This document shows positions 26,724-36,887 of a DNA stretch of 64,000 nt, piece by piece. Source of the stretch: Effrenium voratum (taxonomy: Eukaryota > Sar > Dinophyceae > Suessiales > Symbiodiniaceae); contig CAUJNA010000475.1 in the NCBI GenBank assembly GCA_963377175.1, positions 62,001-126,000 of the forward strand. The letters are read 5' to 3'. Under the pieces are notes generated by a model, which saw nothing but the letters and a program-made list of their open reading frames with translations, was not told the DNA's origin and did not search any database. A program made the position numbers and the translations under genes. Position 1 is the first letter of the stretch; the number at the start of each line of letters is the position of its first letter.

Positions 26724-28307
26724 ATGGATAATATAATTGCAGAAAGTGAACCTACAATGATTAACTCGTTAAACTTTGGACTTCCAGAAACAGCACAATA
26801 CATCACAGACAGAAGACACGTTAATTATTTTCCATCAGGCAGTAATGTCTATAATCCAAATGCAGGAAACAAACATATTAGATTTCATATATCGGGAGAA
26901 GACAACACATATATTGATTTATCTTCTATTCGTTTATTTGCTAATCTTCAAAACACCGACGGAACACGAAGTCATTTTTTACGACCGTTAGGTAATTTGT
27001 CATCCTTCTTCAGTCGGTATGGATGCACAGTAGGCGGACAACAGGTTCAGGATAGTATTGAATACAATAGGCATTGTGAATTGTATAATTCCTTTAAAAG
27101 TCAAGATGCTAGAGATATGGTCGATTTAGAAGGTGGTGCTAATCCTCGTTGGGATGATGACTGGCGACACACATATGCTACTGGATTGGCAGAAATGTTA
27201 GATGTTAATACACGAACCAATCCCGCTGCTGACCCCGAGGCAGTTACATATTCAACTACAAAAGACCATAACAATTGGGGAGACTTAACATCGCGATATA
27301 CTCGCCATTCAGTAGCAGGAATTCCCGGCGCTAACGGTTATATGAGATTAGGACATAAACCAGTATGCGGATTGTTAGACAGCAACTATTATTTACCTCT
27401 TCGTTATGCACCACTTGAACTGGAACTTACACTCGTATCAGATGAACATATACCAGTCATTACACCCTTTACCGTTACTGATGTCAATACTCAAAATGAT
27501 GCCAACGGTTATTATTTCACAACTGGAGACACCAGCACCTCGATCGAACTGAATAACGTAATCATTAGAGCTGAGGTCATACAATTGGACAATACGGTCA
27601 ACAATATTATAGTGAAACATTCGTTAGAAGGTCAAAGTTTGAAATTAGTATTCCCAATGTATCACACTATGACGCAATCATTCAACGCGGCAGGAACTGA
27701 AATTAATATGAATATTGTTAAATCCGCTTCTAAATTAAATGGTTGCTTCATTACATTGTATCGTGCGCCAAGAGCAGGTGTAGATGCTGATAATGATAAT
27801 TACTACAGACACGACAATTATATTTATAAGAGGTGGAAGTATTTTTACAATCCTATGGTTAATTCAAGAATCTTTGACGGTTTTAACCCAGACGGCGCTG
27901 GGCGTGAGCGTTTCCGCGGTAAAGGCTTTCAAAATCCTGAATTAGATTTGACTTGGCAATTACAAATTAATAAAAAGAAATCTCCAGAGTTTGAATGCCA
28001 GAGCCTCGCCGAGAGTGCCTACTACCTCCGAAGAACATTACACTATTTGAACCCTGACCAAGATGCCTTTAGCATTTCCTACAAGCGCTACAGAGAAGAC
28101 AAGTTCGCTATTGGTATATCGTTTGAGAAAATGGCAGATACTAATTTTACAGGCCAGAATACGAAACAAGGAGGCTTACTCGTTTTTAAATTGAAAGGGT
28201 CAAACAAGTCATTCACAACAGATGAAGATGTGCGTGAGGTGTTTGTGCATATGGTCTCTGAAAGTGTGCTTGAGCTTCGCGAATCCGGGAGTCTGCTCTA
28301 TGATTAA
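26724..28307 (+). CDS. Major capsid protein, double jelly-roll (complete, 527 aa)
   Basis: An intact 527-aa ORF with ATG at 26724. It shows the hallmarks of Polinton-like virus and virophage capsid proteins. These include an N-terminal segment rich in Asn/Pro before a KHIRFHISGEDNTYIDL strand, a conserved SSFFSRYGCTVGGQQVQDSIEYN region, the interdomain motif YYLPLRYAPLELELTLVSD, and a C-terminal jelly roll ending in VREVFVHMVSESVLELRESGSLLYD. The length fits a double jelly-roll protein forming pseudo-hexameric capsomers. No lesions. Its last 163 bases recur at 1-163. It heads a rightward structural cluster. Confidence 0.85.
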   Translation: MDNIIAESEPTMINSLNFGLPETAQYITDRRHVNYFPSGSNVYNPNAGNKHIRFHISGEDNTYIDLSSIRLFANLQNTDGTRSHFLRPLGNLSSFFSRYGCTVGGQQVQDSIEYNRHCELYNSFKSQDARDMVDLEGGANPRWDDDWRHTYATGLAEMLDVNTRTNPAADPEAVTYSTTKDHNNWGDLTSRYTRHSVAGIPGANGYMRLGHKPVCGLLDSNYYLPLRYAPLELELTLVSDEHIPVITPFTVTDVNTQNDANGYYFTTGDTSTSIELNNVIIRAEVIQLDNTVNNIIVKHSLEGQSLKLVFPMYHTMTQSFNAAGTEINMNIVKSASKLNGCFITLYRAPRAGVDADNDNYYRHDNYIYKRWKYFYNPMVNSRIFDGFNPDGAGRERFRGKGFQNPELDLTWQLQINKKKSPEFECQSLAESAYYLRRTLHYLNPDQDAFSISYKRYREDKFAIGISFEKMADTNFTGQNTKQGGLLVFKLKGSNKSFTTDEDVREVFVHMVSESVLELRESGSLLYD

Positions 28308-28333
28308 AATTAAAATCTATGATAAATATATAA

Positions 28334-28639
28334 ATGTATCGTCATCACAAGAAGAATGCGAAGAAAAATAAAGGTAAAGTATTTTTACAATCCTCACAAA
28401 TTAAATATAGTCCATTTCATTTAAAAGATACAAAATATTTAGAACACCTACACGAACAAATGAAATTAAGAAACTCACAAGAAGCATCAGTAGCATTTAG
28501 AAAACACATTCAAGAAGGACACGCCAGGGCAAATTATCAAAATGAATTAGACAGATTAACGATGGAACTACACCGACCAAATCTACCACATGCAACAAGG
28601 GAGCATTTAGAAAAACGAATTGAGGAGTTGAAGAAATGA
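28334..28639 (+). CDS. Small basic viral protein, unknown (101 aa, copy 2)
   Basis: Same protein as at 190-495, without amino-acid changes. Here the intact capsid gene lies directly upstream (27 bases), confirming the gene order. Confidence 0.75.
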   Translation: MYRHHKKNAKKNKGKVFLQSSQIKYSPFHLKDTKYLEHLHEQMKLRNSQEASVAFRKHIQEGHARANYQNELDRLTMELHRPNLPHATREHLEKRIEELKK

Positions 28640-28697
28640 ACATTTACTTAAAATTTATTATATTAATATTAATAATCTAACTATTATTATAATACAT

Positions 28698-29690
28698 ATG
28701 GCAACTACAGCAAGTTTAGAGTTAATAAACCCATATGCAAAATTTGGATTGGAACGACGACCTACTTATGAAGAAATCGCTAATTTAATAGGCGAAAATT
28801 ATTTAATAACAGGAAAACTACCTAACAGAGATGCTACATTTTTTAAAGCAAGTCCTCAAGGCAGTTTTTTTGATGGAAGTGACCACTTAGAACTATTGAA
28901 AGACCAACAGATGAGAATATTAGACAGGCAGATGAGAGAGATAATGTTGAAGCAGGAAGCGCGCAGAAACGGGCACACTTATGCAGTGCATAGGATGAAC
29001 GCTGACACACCATTAACCAGAAACACAGAAACCCTACCAGATGAATATGATTTTTCAACACCACTGCAAACATCAAGACAGCACGAGGCAGTGGTAGATA
29101 CAAGGCTACAAGAACTAACCACAGCAACAAAAGAAAGAGTAAATGAAGTGAGCCAAGCAATGGCATCAAACTTACGAGAAATGGGTGGAACAATTTTTCA
29201 ATCAATGTTAGGCAATAGACAATCAGCACCATCCGCAACAACAAGAACAATACCGGATAATCTCCCAGTCTTAGAATACGAAGGTTCACCAACTTCAGGC
29301 GGAGATGATGCCCAAGTAGAATATCAAGCCACAGGAGCATCAAGTTCAACAGCACAGAAACCACCACCATTGCCAATGACGCCATTATTCAAAACAACAA
29401 TAGATAATACTATTAGTCCTGTTTACTGGAAAGAAAACCCTAATTTAACAGTAAATGATATTAAATTTCAATTTTATTTAAGAGGAATTCAAGTGCCAAA
29501 AGAAAGCGAAATACAAGAAGAATTGAAACACAAAGGCAGAGGCAAGGCGAGAACATACAAAGAATATTTAACAGATATGATTTTAGACACTATTGATAAT
29601 GGCGGGTGGATAGTAAATTTAGGCAAAGGTAGAATAGAAGAACTCAAGGCAAGTTTTAAGGGCAAAGGTAAGAAATACAAATATAAATAA
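28698..29690 (+). CDS. Conserved viral protein next to capsid gene (330 aa, copy 2)
   Basis: Same gene as 554-1546. Two amino-acid differences: Leu in place of Phe in the FYFRGIQ segment and Glu in place of Gln in the next motif. It is one of the few places where the copies differ in coding sequence. Confidence 0.75.
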   Translation: MATTASLELINPYAKFGLERRPTYEEIANLIGENYLITGKLPNRDATFFKASPQGSFFDGSDHLELLKDQQMRILDRQMREIMLKQEARRNGHTYAVHRMNADTPLTRNTETLPDEYDFSTPLQTSRQHEAVVDTRLQELTTATKERVNEVSQAMASNLREMGGTIFQSMLGNRQSAPSATTRTIPDNLPVLEYEGSPTSGGDDAQVEYQATGASSSTAQKPPPLPMTPLFKTTIDNTISPVYWKENPNLTVNDIKFQFYLRGIQVPKESEIQEELKHKGRGKARTYKEYLTDMILDTIDNGGWIVNLGKGRIEELKASFKGKGKKYKYK

Positions 29691-29695
29691 TAATA

Positions 29696-30502
29696 ATGAT
29701 AATATTAACAAAAAACATACTGAAAAGAAAGAAGCAGAAATTCAATGATAAATATGATGACGACAGTTTTTCAATACATAACCTAATGAAACCAAACACT
29801 TCAACAACAATACAACCAACGAAATTGATGAAAAAGGGCACGCCGAGAGAGTTTATTGACTTTGCAACCAACACAGATACGATTGCTACAGCAACCAGAG
29901 AGACGCAAGGAAAGTTATACAATGATGCAAATCAACAATTAAATATGACATTTGAAGCGTTTAAGGTAAAGGAAAACCAAGACAACATGTTTAAAATAAT
30001 GCTTAAAAACTTTTGGCGCAACACATACAAAAGAAATGAGCCAACAAGAACACAGGCAACACAAACATTGAAAAACCAACGCGACGCAATGGTGTCAGCC
30101 TTTACTAAAATGCTCGACAACAACAAACCGCCAGAACCACCGCCAAAGAAACCACCAGACGAGGAGGACAGCGATGAAGAAGAAAAGAAGTTCAAACTGA
30201 CAAAAATGATGGAAATAATGCTACACAACGGCGCTACAGTAGCAGATATAATATTAAACTTATCACATAGCGCAATTGCAACAACTATAAATATCGCAGA
30301 TTTAGTCAATCAAATAACAGCAGGACATGCACAAAGTAGCGGTAGCAATTCATCAAATGAAGCTATTAGTGTTCATAGTTCTCCACCTGTTACTGTCCAT
30401 AGTTCTTCATCTGAAAGTCCAACAGAAATACCAGCACCAACTGAAGACGAAGAAGAAGAAGCAAACCAACATTTCAATTTTGAAAAATTAAAATCTAAAT
30501 AA
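29696..30502 (+). CDS. Viral protein with acidic C-terminus (268 aa, copy 2)
   Basis: Identical in translation to 1552-2358 and placed 5 bases after the 330-aa gene. See that entry for composition; function unknown. Confidence 0.7.
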   Translation: MIILTKNILKRKKQKFNDKYDDDSFSIHNLMKPNTSTTIQPTKLMKKGTPREFIDFATNTDTIATATRETQGKLYNDANQQLNMTFEAFKVKENQDNMFKIMLKNFWRNTYKRNEPTRTQATQTLKNQRDAMVSAFTKMLDNNKPPEPPPKKPPDEEDSDEEEKKFKLTKMMEIMLHNGATVADIILNLSHSAIATTINIADLVNQITAGHAQSSGSNSSNEAISVHSSPPVTVHSSSSESPTEIPAPTEDEEEEANQHFNFEKLKSK

Positions 30503-30515
30503 AAAAAAAGAAAAA

Positions 30516-30643
30516 ATGGGTTCAAGTAAATCAAAACCAGTAGAAATTGATGACGAAGAGGCTATTAAAGTAATAAAAGATACAGATGTAAATACGATAA
30601 GTGAAATGTCAAGAATTGATTTTCTACAAATAGATTCATTGAA
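30516..30643 (+). pseudogene. 5' part of small MGSS viral gene cut by copia insertion (copy 2)
   Basis: Same interruption as at 2372-2499, after TTGAA at 30639-30643. The identical insertion point shows that the copia insertion is older than the duplication, if the duplication is real. Confidence 0.8.
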
Positions 30644-30758
30644 TCAAAATGCAATATCGCGGCTCTGGGGTGCACTACGGAGCGCACCTTTTGCCTTGAG
30701 CCAAAACCACACGGAGTGCAATCAGCGTGTTGGGCAATTATGACTATACACATCATGA
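30644..30758 (-). repeat. 3' LTR of copia element (copy 2)
   Basis: 115-bp LTR; spliced-leader-like stretch at 30695-30714 on the minus strand. A purine tract flanks it at 30759-30769. Confidence 0.9.
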
Positions 30759-30831
30759 CTCCTCCTTGCTGGAAGAGCGTCTCTGTACACGCTCGCACAG
30801 CAATTCAGGTAGCGGAGTCTGGCCAGGGACC

Positions 30832-33800
30832 TTAGCCTTCTAGTAGCTTAAGCTGTCCCTTGCTACGTTGGTTAAGGAAAACATAACCACACCTTCGCAT
30901 GGTCTCAGACATCTGTACACCTGGAATGCTCTTTGTTAGAGCATCAGCCCTGTTGGACTTGCCAGGGATATGCTCCACCCTCAGATGGTCCATGCTGACC
31001 CTTTCTTGCAACCACAGGAACCTCGTCTGGATGTGGCGGGCCTTTCCCAGACCTGCCCGATTGACAGTTCCTTTCGCTGCAGTCGCATCTGATTGAATCA
31101 GCACCTGGGTCTCGACCGCGAAGTCCTCCAAGAGTGACTGTAGGCCTAGACCAACTGAACCTCCTTTGACAAGAGCATAGTACTCCGACTCCCCAGTCGA
31201 CAAAGCGATGGTCGACTGCACATTGCTGCTGTGCTTGAGCACATGCAACCCATACAGAGCAACCATGCCTGTTGTGGATCTCCTCGTCATTGCGTCTCCG
31301 GCATGATCGGAATCCACCTGGATTCGGAGCTTGCTCGGCTTGGCTTGCCGTGCAAAGACCTGACACACGTCCGGCTTCTTGATGAGGTAGCGACACAGTC
31401 GCTTCAAATCCTGCAAAGATGCCTCTGTAGGAGAAACCATCTTCCTCGCAAGATTCTTCACAGCGTGGCTGATATCCAACCTGTCCTGTGACAGGTACGC
31501 TGCCCTCATCACGCATGAGCGATACAGGGAAGCCTGCTCTTTCGGTAGAGCTGGGCTCCGGGCTTCCTGCATCTGCAACTCAACGGACTTCTTCACGTCC
31601 GGTGTCTCCGCTCCCTTGGCATTGTCCATGCCAAGCTGCTGCACAAGCAAATCAACATGGCGCCGATCTGGCTCGATCAGGATCGCACTCGCTCCTTGAT
31701 GTTGGTCACAACGAATGAGCCGGTTGAGGAAATGGACCTCCTTGTGGTCTCCTTCCTCATCACCTACCGTCCCGAGCCATTTCAACTCGTAGGCACTGCG
31801 AAGCAGAGCATCTACTTCCTTCAGCGCCTCGGCGTCTCCTAACGCCATGAAATCATCTCCGTGCACCAGTACTCTTACTCCCAGTGTCGGGTGATAGAAC
31901 ACTGAGCCATTTGACTTTCCCCGGAGATATCCGGCTTTGATCAGCAGCTGCGTGTAGTGCTGCTGCCATATGTTCGGGGCATCCTGTGTTCCGTACATCG
32001 ACTTAGTCAAACGGCCCACTATTCCCGGACTGGCGTCCTCGTCCGGCAACTGGATGTATATGCGGCGTTTGGGTACGCCATAGAAGTGGGCTCTTGATAT
32101 ATCCCAAAGTCCGATCTTGAGTGGTCGTCCTCGATGGGATACACGCTCAGTGGCCCATAGGCTACATAGCAGCCTCATAGCCTCTAAAGGCGGTGTTGAC
32201 GAAAACAACATGTTCTGAGGAATCCTTTCCTCTGGACTCTTCCGGGCCTTGATCTCCCGGACCACCAATCTCGACCTGAAGTTGGGATTGGCGGGGTCTC
32301 CTTTGTTGGTGTCTATCCAACGGGTGGTGATTGGACCCTTCCCGTTGGTCTCTCTGAGGCATTCCTCGAGCGGCACCTTCTCGTAAACCTCTTGCTTCCT
32401 AAGATAGTCCAACTCGATTTGACGTGCCTCCCTGACTCGGTCTGGTGGCAAAAACCCACCATTCACGTCGTCCCAGTACTGCTCCACGTCTTCCGGCGTC
32501 ACGAAGCTCTCCTCTGGGATTGGACCTGCAACTGCTGCGTCCAATGCGCTCAACTGGCCACTCTCTACAAGGTGGCTCTTCAAAGTCTTCAGGGCCGCTC
32601 GCACTAGCGCTGGCGGATAACGGGCCGCCGGCCTAGCGAGTCCTCCGATCAGGTGGATGTGCCGGTGCCATGGTTTCCCCGGCACATTGTTGGTGCATTC
32701 GCCTTCCAACAGTTGAGCCAACCCTGGATGGTTGGTCATCCAGCCAGTTTCTTTCCGCACATATCCTGTGCCCTGCAAACCCCTCCGGTCCGTAGCGACC
32801 ATAGCCCATCTACACATTGGGCCTCGGACAGTGCACACGTCCGATCTCTCAGTGAGCTCACGGACCTCCGGGTCTTTCCAAGAGGTAGCACTCCACGGTG
32901 CCTCATGCAAGAAGAACCTACCTGCCTGCAACTGCTTCCTGTAGAACCTACAGGCGGTATTCAAATGAGCAACTGCTCTATCCATCTTCTCGCGCCTCTT
33001 GTCTGGGCTCACCCTGTACTTGTTGATGTTCTGGAGCTGGGAAAATTGGTCACAAGGTGGGCTCCCTGTGAGCAATGTCGGCTCGACCTCGTCCACATAC
33101 TCCTCGAGCTCTCGGACGTCCTCAGCCTTGCTGAGATCCCAGTAGGAACCGTCCGGTTTCTGCTCCTCAAGGTCCACCGCAAAGCCCGGCCTCAAGCCAT
33201 ACTGCCCGGCTTGGGCCGTAAACCGCTTCGGGCTGTAGATCTCCATGATATCAACAGCGCCCATCTCCACGCACAGCTTGGTGATCTGCTCCAGCTCGAC
33301 CGCGCTGATCTCCACCTCCTGAGCCAAAAACGCTCTCTCTACTTTCCGTCCAACCATGGACCTCAACATCCTCTTCAATCGACCCAGCTCAAGTCCGCCC
33401 ACGTCTGGGGGCTTGTCCGGGGTGTTTGAAGTCTCGGCGTCAGCCGCCGGTTGAGTCTCCGTTCGGAGTTCTTCAGGAGATACTGCGGGCTCTCGCTTCT
33501 CACCTTGCTTCTGCTGCGTCTTCTGCTTGGCTCCGGGCGCTATATACAGCGCTCCCGGTCTCTTGATCTGCGTGGTCGGCTTCGCCTTGCTCTTTGGGCT
33601 ACTCGATGCTGGCGGGTCTGCTGCTGCTCTCTTGAGTTCAGCCCTCTTCGCTGGATCATCCACATACTCTATCGCTTGTCCAGGGTCTTGCCTAAATCCC
33701 ACTCCGGCTTCAGCGGCCGGCTCTCCCATAGCCTCTTGGGCTGGGAGATCTGCTTCCACTCCTACTTCCGCGCTCTCCTCTTTCTTCCTTTTGTGAGCTT

Positions 33801-35238
33801 CGACACGGCGTCGTCCTTGCTCATCATCCATCATGAGACCGACGATTCTCGCTCGGCACATCTCAGTGTGCGGCAACTGAGTGGATTCCCCTAGTAGCAC
33901 GCAAGTGCATCCAGGACATCCATCAGTGGGTTGGTACTTCTCCACATCTACCTTACGGATGTAAATCCGCCGCTGCTGTGGCGGTGCCATAACAGGCACA
34001 ACCTGAGGCGGAACCTCAACCCGGTCTTCACTGACCAGCAGGTCCTCCACTCCTTGTGCAGGAGTTCCCGGGGCCCTCTGCCCCGGCGTTCCCGGCGCTC
34101 GCACTGAGACCTCCCACGGGTAGCCTCTAAGGCTTTCCCATCCTTGTGGATTCCATTGATCTTCTTCAGGAAGTCGACGAACACCAGTGCCTCTCTTCAC
34201 TCCTTCTGAGGTCACAACCAGCAAAGTGCCAGTCCTTCCATGGTGACCTATGTACCTGCCTTCCTTGAGTGGCCTAGCTCCTTCTCCTACCTCACGGTAG
34301 TACAACCGCTCTCCTATGGCGATTGCCGGCTTTCTCCATTCTCGGCCACACCTCCTTTGTTCCGGGGTCTTCCCGTCGGAACCTCTCTTGTACCTGCACA
34401 TCAGGTCCGCTGCATGTCTTGGAAACCAAGACAGCACAGGGTCGTCATCCTTCAAGATTCGACCCAACTTCTCCTCCAATGAGGATCGCAGGACTCTCGC
34501 CTGCCTTTTGAGTTCTCGGCACAAGTTCTCGATTGCGCCGTTCGCCCGGTGATCAGCCACCGGCGACTCCTGTGGAACATTCTCCACACCTGCTTCCTTC
34601 GCCGCCTGCTCCTTCAGGGCAACGATAGCATGTTCGCCATCGCTTTTGAAAACTGCTCGGCGATATCCTAGGTGCTTGATAAAATTCGCCATGAACTTAA
34701 CAGCATATGGCGTTGGACCTTTCGCGTCCACAAACGTGGCTGCAACAGCCAGTGTCCGACTGTCTCGGATCACCAGGATAGGATTGGTCTTCCCATCCTC
34801 CTTTCCATCTCGTGTCATCCACGTGTAATCGCACGAGATCGTCGCGAGCTCATCGCTCGCCTTCTCCTCATCGGGCCTAGCGCGATGCTGCTGACCCAAT
34901 CCTCTGCCGGCCAAACAATGCCGACACCAGCTGCGGTACTGCACATGACCTGTCGCCTCGTGCTCCGCAACCTCAGCCCTCGATGGGCCTCCTGGTGCTC
35001 TCACCAGTGCGGGCGGCGCGATCTCGCCGCTCTCATCCATCTCATCACCCTCGGGCACATCTGCGGGTCGGCCCGCTGGTGCCTCTGGGTTCCCTTGTCC
35101 GGCACCCACGGCATCATCTGCCGCTGCGAGTGGTTTGGCCGGACTTACGTCTCGTTGGACTGCCGTCCAAAACCCGAACAATCTTCCGACTTCAAATAGA
35201 AGTTGTAAACTCCTTTCTCTTGGTATATGGGCAACCAA
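30832..35238 (-). CDS. pol: Copia pol: integrase, methyltransferase-like domain, RT, RNase H (copy 2)
   Basis: 1468 residues with the same domain order as 2688-7094 and all key residues kept (HHCC, DDE, SPPC, HGDD, RNase H acids). Its frame opens after a TAA at 35254-35256 and lies -1 relative to gag, against +1 in copy 1. The overlap with gag is about 94 bases. The first codon of the range is TTG, so translation presumably depends on shifting from gag. Confidence 0.92.
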   Translation of the reverse strand: MVAHIPRERSLQLLFEVGRLFGFWTAVQRDVSPAKPLAAADDAVGAGQGNPEAPAGRPADVPEGDEMDESGEIAPPALVRAPGGPSRAEVAEHEATGHVQYRSWCRHCLAGRGLGQQHRARPDEEKASDELATISCDYTWMTRDGKEDGKTNPILVIRDSRTLAVAATFVDAKGPTPYAVKFMANFIKHLGYRRAVFKSDGEHAIVALKEQAAKEAGVENVPQESPVADHRANGAIENLCRELKRQARVLRSSLEEKLGRILKDDDPVLSWFPRHAADLMCRYKRGSDGKTPEQRRCGREWRKPAIAIGERLYYREVGEGARPLKEGRYIGHHGRTGTLLVVTSEGVKRGTGVRRLPEEDQWNPQGWESLRGYPWEVSVRAPGTPGQRAPGTPAQGVEDLLVSEDRVEVPPQVVPVMAPPQQRRIYIRKVDVEKYQPTDGCPGCTCVLLGESTQLPHTEMCRARIVGLMMDDEQGRRRVEAHKRKKEESAEVGVEADLPAQEAMGEPAAEAGVGFRQDPGQAIEYVDDPAKRAELKRAAADPPASSSPKSKAKPTTQIKRPGALYIAPGAKQKTQQKQGEKREPAVSPEELRTETQPAADAETSNTPDKPPDVGGLELGRLKRMLRSMVGRKVERAFLAQEVEISAVELEQITKLCVEMGAVDIMEIYSPKRFTAQAGQYGLRPGFAVDLEEQKPDGSYWDLSKAEDVRELEEYVDEVEPTLLTGSPPCDQFSQLQNINKYRVSPDKRREKMDRAVAHLNTACRFYRKQLQAGRFFLHEAPWSATSWKDPEVRELTERSDVCTVRGPMCRWAMVATDRRGLQGTGYVRKETGWMTNHPGLAQLLEGECTNNVPGKPWHRHIHLIGGLARPAARYPPALVRAALKTLKSHLVESGQLSALDAAVAGPIPEESFVTPEDVEQYWDDVNGGFLPPDRVREARQIELDYLRKQEVYEKVPLEECLRETNGKGPITTRWIDTNKGDPANPNFRSRLVVREIKARKSPEERIPQNMLFSSTPPLEAMRLLCSLWATERVSHRGRPLKIGLWDISRAHFYGVPKRRIYIQLPDEDASPGIVGRLTKSMYGTQDAPNIWQQHYTQLLIKAGYLRGKSNGSVFYHPTLGVRVLVHGDDFMALGDAEALKEVDALLRSAYELKWLGTVGDEEGDHKEVHFLNRLIRCDQHQGASAILIEPDRRHVDLLVQQLGMDNAKGAETPDVKKSVELQMQEARSPALPKEQASLYRSCVMRAAYLSQDRLDISHAVKNLARKMVSPTEASLQDLKRLCRYLIKKPDVCQVFARQAKPSKLRIQVDSDHAGDAMTRRSTTGMVALYGLHVLKHSSNVQSTIALSTGESEYYALVKGGSVGLGLQSLLEDFAVETQVLIQSDATAAKGTVNRAGLGKARHIQTRFLWLQERVSMDHLRVEHIPGKSNRADALTKSIPGVQMSETMRRCGYVFLNQRSKGQLKLLEG

Positions 35239-36857
35239 GTATTCTTTTGGGCTTTACTGGGCTTGTTGAGCAACTGCTGAATTTTCCTTCCTGTCGCTGA
35301 GTCTACTGGAATCAATTGTCCACCATCTTGATCAAGAACAGCCATCCTTCCATGTTTGAGGCACTTGTAAGCTGAAACCAACGGTTTGTGTACCGGTGCT
35401 AATGGCCCTGTGACTCTACACCTGGAACCTGTTTCACTCTTACCTTGAAACGTCCCGGTTCCGGTCCCAGGGACCAGTTCCCCCGATGCTGTTTTGAACA
35501 TCATCTGGGCTCCTTCCTTAGTGGGGATGCGGTCTTTCCAATCCACTGGAATGGCAGTCTGCGCAGCCCCCGTATCAAGGTTGAACCGAACCCAGCTTGG
35601 GTCTTTCGGGGACTCTCCCTGGGTGAATGCACCCAGCTCAAACATTCCCACTTCGGCCTCCGGTTGTTCTTCTTGGTCTCCAGCTTCGTAGTCGGCGTCC
35701 TCGAATCCTGCCACATGCTTCTGTTTGGAGCCAGACTTCCCTGAGCCTTTGGAACCTTTTCCACCCTTCTTCTTGCTCCAACACTCGGCCGCTCTATGGC
35801 CGGTCTTACCACAGTTGAAGCATGCTCCTGCGGGTCCTGAGCTGCCTGAACCACTGCCTTTGCCTTTTCCCTTGCTGTCCTTACCGTTTCCTTTGCCTTT
35901 GCCTTTGCCTCCACCTTTGTCCTTTCCCTTACCTTTGCCTCCTTTCTGACCTTTCGAGCCTTTGACCAGCGAGTTGAGCACCTTCGTGAAGGCGTCCACG
36001 TCCATCGGAGCGGGGCCTTGCCCCGATCCCGAAGCCCCACTGGACCCCGGTCGATGGGCTTTCCCTTTCGCTCCCGCGACTGTTTCAATCAGAACCTCAA
36101 TCTCCTGCTTCATTTCCTCGTAGGTTCCCAGCCGGTTCTTGTTCAGAATGAGGTGGCGCTCAATGTCGGTTGGAACCAGAAGTTCTAGGGACGTACACTT
36201 TATGTCCTGAGAGAGGACTTCCCTCTCGCCCCTTTCGTTCCTTCTGGCCTCATATCGGCGCATCAAATCATCTAGTTGTTCCATGGCTGGTCGAACTGCT
36301 TCCCAAGACTTAACTCTTTCGGGGTTGAGGATGGCCCTTAGGATGTTCCTCTTCCTACCTGCTGTGAGAGGGTCCCATCTCCTGTTAAGCCTTCGCCATG
36401 CCTCATACCCGTTCTTGGCATTGATGACCAGGTCTTCGGACTCATGAGTAGTAAGGGATGACAACAACCTGAACAGTTGGTCTCCCTTATCATCCAGTCC
36501 GGCCATTCCCAGTTCGCCTCCATGTTCCTCTTCTACCTTTTCAACAGTGATCTCCTCATCCTGATCAACTACCCATTCAAGGATTGACTGGAAACTGGAT
36601 CCAAAGATTGCCGTTGTGAGGTTCACTACAGACCGGGCCCATCTACGGAAGTGGCCGTCATCATTGGAAAAGACTTCCGGTCTTCCAATCCCTTTTGTGT
36701 CTATCAACAACTTCCTATCTCCTCTCTGCAGGCTTGTAGCTAACCTACCGAGGTTCTCTGCCAAAGCAGCTATACCTGCCTGGCCTTGCCTAAGAAGTTG
36801 ATTCTCCTGTGACAACCGCTCAACTGCCTGCTGCAACTCTCGCACTGTTTCCTCCAT
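35145..36857 (-). CDS. gag: Copia gag with CCHC knuckle and protease (copy 2)
   Basis: 570 residues, 17 longer than copy 1, because the four-base difference near 35251 leads into another frame ending ...GFGRQSNET. Coiled coil, capsid-like region, CCHC knuckle (about 347-360) and LDTGA protease motif (about 427) are unchanged. Confidence 0.9.
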   Translation of the reverse strand: MEETVRELQQAVERLSQENQLLRQGQAGIAALAENLGRLATSLQRGDRKLLIDTKGIGRPEVFSNDDGHFRRWARSVVNLTTAIFGSSFQSILEWVVDQDEEITVEKVEEEHGGELGMAGLDDKGDQLFRLLSSLTTHESEDLVINAKNGYEAWRRLNRRWDPLTAGRKRNILRAILNPERVKSWEAVRPAMEQLDDLMRRYEARRNERGEREVLSQDIKCTSLELLVPTDIERHLILNKNRLGTYEEMKQEIEVLIETVAGAKGKAHRPGSSGASGSGQGPAPMDVDAFTKVLNSLVKGSKGQKGGKGKGKDKGGGKGKGKGNGKDSKGKGKGSGSGSSGPAGACFNCGKTGHRAAECWSKKKGGKGSKGSGKSGSKQKHVAGFEDADYEAGDQEEQPEAEVGMFELGAFTQGESPKDPSWVRFNLDTGAAQTAIPVDWKDRIPTKEGAQMMFKTASGELVPGTGTGTFQGKSETGSRCRVTGPLAPVHKPLVSAYKCLKHGRMAVLDQDGGQLIPVDSATGRKIQQLLNKPSKAQKNTWLPIYQEKGVYNFYLKSEDCSGFGRQSNET

Positions 36858-36887
36858 GCCTTATATCCGGTGCCAAGCACCGGGAGG